From Demequina aurantiaca (GTDB taxonomy: Bacteria > Actinomycetota > Actinomycetes > Actinomycetales > Demequinaceae): 64,000 nt of DNA. A program made the position numbers and the translations under genes. The stretch covers positions 1,242,380 through 1,306,379 of the forward strand of contig NZ_BBRF01000001.1 of NCBI RefSeq assembly GCF_000975135.1. The letters run 5' to 3'. The notes below the pieces were generated by a model. The model saw nothing but the letters and a program-made list of their open reading frames with translations. It had not been told where the DNA came from and did no database searches. Of the stretch, positions 62,375 through 64,000 are shown piece by piece; positions within the stretch are counted from its first letter, which is position 1; each line of letters begins with the position of its first letter.

Positions 62375-63301
62375 TTGCTGACGTACATCCTTCGTCGCGT
62401 GCTTCAAGCGATCCCTGTATTTTTTGGCACGACTTTCCTGATCTACTTCATGGTCTTCGCCATGCCCGGCGACCCCATTGCCGGTCTGTTCGGCGACAAG
62501 ACGCCGAACCCGGCAGTGGCCGATGCTCTGCGTGCGCAGTTCAACCTGGACCAGCCGTTCATCATGCAGTACCTCCTGTACATGAAGGACTTCTTCACGG
62601 GCAACCTGGGCGTGACATTCTCTGGCCAGCAGGTCAGCGATGTGTTGGCACGAGCGTTCCCCGTTACCCTCAAGCTCGTCCTCATGGCCGTGGTGCTCGA
62701 GTTCATTTTGTCCGTCGTGATCGGTCTGATCTCCGGTCTTCGCAAGGGCAAGTTCTTCGACAACATCAGCCTGGTCGTCGCGTTGGTCCTCAGCTCGGTC
62801 CCCGTGTTCGTCGCCATGTTCGTGGCGCAGTACTTCGTCGGCATCAAGTGGGGATTGGCGCCGGTAACGGTCGGTGCGGATACCACCTGGGGAGCGATGT
62901 TCCTCCCGGCCGCTGTGATCGCCCTCACCGTGTATGTCACCGGAATGAGGTTGATGCGCGGTTCGGTCATTGAGTCGCGACAAGCTGACTACGTTCGCAC
63001 CGCCTACGCCAAGGGACTGACGCACAAGCGCATCGTCCCGGTGCATATTGCTCGCAATTCACTGATCCCCGTGATTACCAACACGGCCGCTAGCTTTGGT
63101 GCGCTGATCGCCGGTACCACCGTGACCGAGGGAATCTTCAATATCCCGGGTATCGGCCAGGTGCTGTATCAGGCCATCACGCAGAGTGAAGTGCCCACCG
63201 TGGTCACGTTCGTCACGATCCTGACTGTGATCTATGTGATCGTCAACATCCTCGTCGATCTCCTGTACGCCGTCCTCGACCCAAGGATTCGCTATGTCTA
63301 A
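62375..63301 (+). CDS. Peptide ABC transporter, permease (OppB/DppB type)
   Basis: A 308-residue permease with six membrane helices. It starts LTYILRRVLQAIPVFFGTTF, the family's N-terminal helix, and has the coupling motif RQADYVRTAYAKGLTHKRIV and the C-terminal DLLYAVLDPRIRYV. The start is a TTG at 62375 with GAGG ten bases upstream; the longer frame lacks the family N-terminus. It lies 201 bases after the binding-protein gene, beyond the hairpin. Its stop overlaps the next permease by eight bases. Confidence 0.92.
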   Translation: MLTYILRRVLQAIPVFFGTTFLIYFMVFAMPGDPIAGLFGDKTPNPAVADALRAQFNLDQPFIMQYLLYMKDFFTGNLGVTFSGQQVSDVLARAFPVTLKLVLMAVVLEFILSVVIGLISGLRKGKFFDNISLVVALVLSSVPVFVAMFVAQYFVGIKWGLAPVTVGADTTWGAMFLPAAVIALTVYVTGMRLMRGSVIESRQADYVRTAYAKGLTHKRIVPVHIARNSLIPVITNTAASFGALIAGTTVTEGIFNIPGIGQVLYQAITQSEVPTVVTFVTILTVIYVIVNILVDLLYAVLDPRIRYV

Positions 63302-64000
63302 TCGTCCATCTGAGCATTATGTCGCGCCCATTGAGGACGCGAATGTCGAGGTCGACGCGCTCAAGCTCAAGGAGCGCAAGAGCAATCTGTGGCTCGATGC
63401 GTGGCGTGACCTCCGTCGGCGCCCGCTGTTCTACGCGGCAGTTGCGATGGTGCTGCTCGTCACGCTGATGGCCTTGTGGCCCACGCTGTTTACCGACGTG
63501 CCGCCGAACTCCGAGTGCTCCTTGTCGAACAGCAACGGCGGCGCAGTCGCCGGCCACCCGATGGGGTTCACCCGTCAGGGATGTGACATCTATGCCCGTG
63601 TGGTGTGGGGCGCGCGCACCTCGCTCGCCGTTGGTGTGCTCGTCGTCGCCATTACCGCTGCGATCGGTATTCCGATGGGCGCGATCGCCGGCTTCTTTGG
63701 GGGCAAGATCGACTCGTTCCTCTCACGCATCGGCGACATCTTCTTCTCCATTCCTTACTTCCTCGCGGCGGTCGTCGTCATGTCGGTCCTGTCGGACCTG
63801 CGTAGCGTCTGGACCATCGCGCTCGCGATTGGTGGTTTCGCTTGGGCGTCTCTCGCTCGCATCCTGAGGGCCGAGATTCTTCAGGTGAAGAACAGTGACT
63901 ACATCATGGCTTCAGAGGCCGTGGGCCGAGGGCGGATGTCGACGCTGATGCGTCACGCGCTACCCAACTCGCTGACGCCGGTGATTGTGACGCTGACGAT
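63294..64000 (+). CDS. Peptide ABC transporter, second permease (OppC/DppC type), cut by the window end
   Basis: The frame is open from the ATG at 63294 to the window end, 235 codons without a stop. It begins MSNRPSEHYVAPIEDANVEV and has an OppC N-terminal helix (about 46-68), the conserved GCDIYARVVWGARTSLAVG segment and the coupling region NSDYIMASEAVGRGRMSTLM. It overlaps the OppB-type gene by eight bases. An ATPase gene or genes should follow outside the window. The protein is about 60-80 residues short of family length. Confidence 0.92.
   Translation, partial: MSNRPSEHYVAPIEDANVEVDALKLKERKSNLWLDAWRDLRRRPLFYAAVAMVLLVTLMALWPTLFTDVPPNSECSLSNSNGGAVAGHPMGFTRQGCDIYARVVWGARTSLAVGVLVVAITAAIGIPMGAIAGFFGGKIDSFLSRIGDIFFSIPYFLAAVVVMSVLSDLRSVWTIALAIGGFAWASLARILRAEILQVKNSDYIMASEAVGRGRMSTLMRHALPNSLTPVIVTLT

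Overview
The window is a gene-dense chromosomal segment from a high-G+C actinobacterium (Actinomycetota), most likely order Micrococcales; the family is uncertain. Evidence: GC-rich third codon positions, GTG/TTG starts, and typical actinobacterial genes and orders. These include a transglycosylase-rsmA-ispE run, glmU-prs-rplY-pth, eno-divIC-DUF501-ppx, a DUF4307 protein, a PIN-PhoH fusion, short-chain-type uppS, and a coproporphyrin-type haem cluster with HemQ and a Cys-rich ferrochelatase. No phage, insertion sequence, integrase or CRISPR array was seen, so this reads as core chromosome with small accessory insertions.

Layout. 1-8 kb: cell-wall hydrolase end, rsmA, ispE, a repeat element, mscL, a TetR regulator, tRNA-Gln, glmU-prs, then PAP2 and DUF1206 membrane proteins. 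8-12 kb: rplY, a GH3 glycosidase, pth, a lipoprotein. 12-18 kb (minus strand): a polar amino-acid ABC transporter preceded by an overlapping operon of a divergent S-adenosylhomocysteine-hydrolase-like protein, an amidohydrolase and a DUF985 cupin. 18-29 kb: mfd, lipoprotein, mazG, eno, divIC-like, DUF501, ppx, a UAA-anticodon tRNA-Leu, META lipoprotein, Bax-inhibitor-like protein, CE7 esterase. 29-37 kb: msrA, AI-2E-type transporter, greA, DUF4307, a haemolysin-III-type protein, uppS, phoH2, tdk. 37-42 kb: a siderophore uptake and release operon with a DtxR/IdeR-type box. 42-49 kb: hemA, hemE, hemY, hemQ, hemH. 49-51 kb: a CoA-disulfide/persulfide reductase-rhodanese divergent from a 55-residue Cys-rich protein and a CsoR/CstR-type repressor, sharing a palindromic operator. 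51-60 kb: ndh, fumC, sugar kinase, xseB, a LRV-repeat protein, xseA, ispH, rmuC. 60-64 kb: a peptide ABC transporter with a CRP/GlxR-type site, cut by the window end.

The genes join into a few themes: envelope precursors (glmU, uppS, ispE, ispH, prs), iron acquisition feeding haem synthesis, nucleic-acid quality control (mfd, mazG, xseA/B, rmuC), and uptake of peptides and amino acids. The most interesting unexplained signals are: (1) the octamer GCCGATGC/GCATCGGC, seen about 60 times in 64 kb on both strands and often forcing unusual codons; (2) the divergent SAH-hydrolase-like operon, whose adenosine-binding residues appear replaced while the redox core is kept; (3) the persulfide-type regulatory module; and (4) two families of dispersed palindromic intergenic repeats.
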